Of a DNA stretch of 35,754 bases, positions 35,752 through 35,754 are shown piece after piece (position 1 is the stretch's first letter; every line of letters starts with the position of its first letter). The stretch is from Actinomycetota bacterium (GTDB lineage Bacteria > Actinomycetota > Actinomycetes > Nanopelagicales > Nanopelagicaceae), in contig CANBSP010000011.1 in assembly GCA_947372165.1 (NCBI GenBank), positions 1 through 35,754 on the forward strand. Reading direction: 5' to 3'. Below the pieces are notes generated by a model. That model saw nothing but the letters and a program-made list of their open reading frames with translations, was not told the origin of the DNA and did no database searches. Position numbers and translations under genes: made by a program.

Positions 35752-35754
35752 CTC

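Overview
The window looks like chromosomal DNA from a small-genome, moderate-GC actinobacterium. The gene order matches conserved actinobacterial blocks (purF-purM-DUF3073-bldC; acs / CvpA-thioredoxin-nth / crp; asd-ask; recR-dnaX-SRP RNA). Spacing is extremely tight, with 1- and 4-base start/stop overlaps and convergent genes that touch or overlap. This resembles streamlined freshwater lineages such as the acI group (Nanopelagicales, Planktophila-like). That placement is inference from gene order and style, not from a marker gene.

Layout. (1) 45-448: tRNA-Glu, tRNA-Asp and tRNA-Phe on the + strand. (2) 486-2850, minus strand: a WecA/TagO-type polyprenyl-phosphate sugar-1-phosphate transferase, BldC, a conserved actinobacterial protein and DUF3073. 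(3) 2895-14713, minus strand: one near-continuous de novo purine block, read fba-purA-purD-purB-purC-purS-purQ-purL-SCP-like-purF-purM. It encodes most steps from PRPP to IMP plus adenylosuccinate synthetase. (4) 14714-15175: a 462-base gap with inverted-repeat structure, possibly a non-coding RNA. (5) 15176-23826: acs, a CvpA-only relative of MarP, TlpA-like thioredoxin, nth, crp, RidA, DUF4177, YqeY, a metallophosphoesterase, asd and ask. The ask gene carries an internal ribosome-binding site and start for a beta subunit. (6) 23938-33140: the accessory part, lying between ask and recR. It holds a secreted zinc-metallopeptidase-like protein, a secreted alpha/beta hydrolase, an SGNH hydrolase, an esterase-D protein, a MalEFG-type sugar importer and a divergent LacI-family regulator. 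A 16-bp perfect palindrome sits just downstream of a strong promoter for the importer operon. (7) 33137-35751: recR, dnaX, SRP RNA (ffs) and a divergent tRNA-Ser.

The most interesting items are: the LacI-controlled importer-plus-esterase operon with a visible operator, promoter and intercistronic hairpin; a Cys-x15/19-Cys-x8-Trp module shared by the two secreted proteins; the unexplained structured gap between fba and acs; repeated leaderless-type promoters; and a 19-base exact duplication spanning the purF and purB start codons. No phage, insertion sequence, CRISPR array or defence system was seen.
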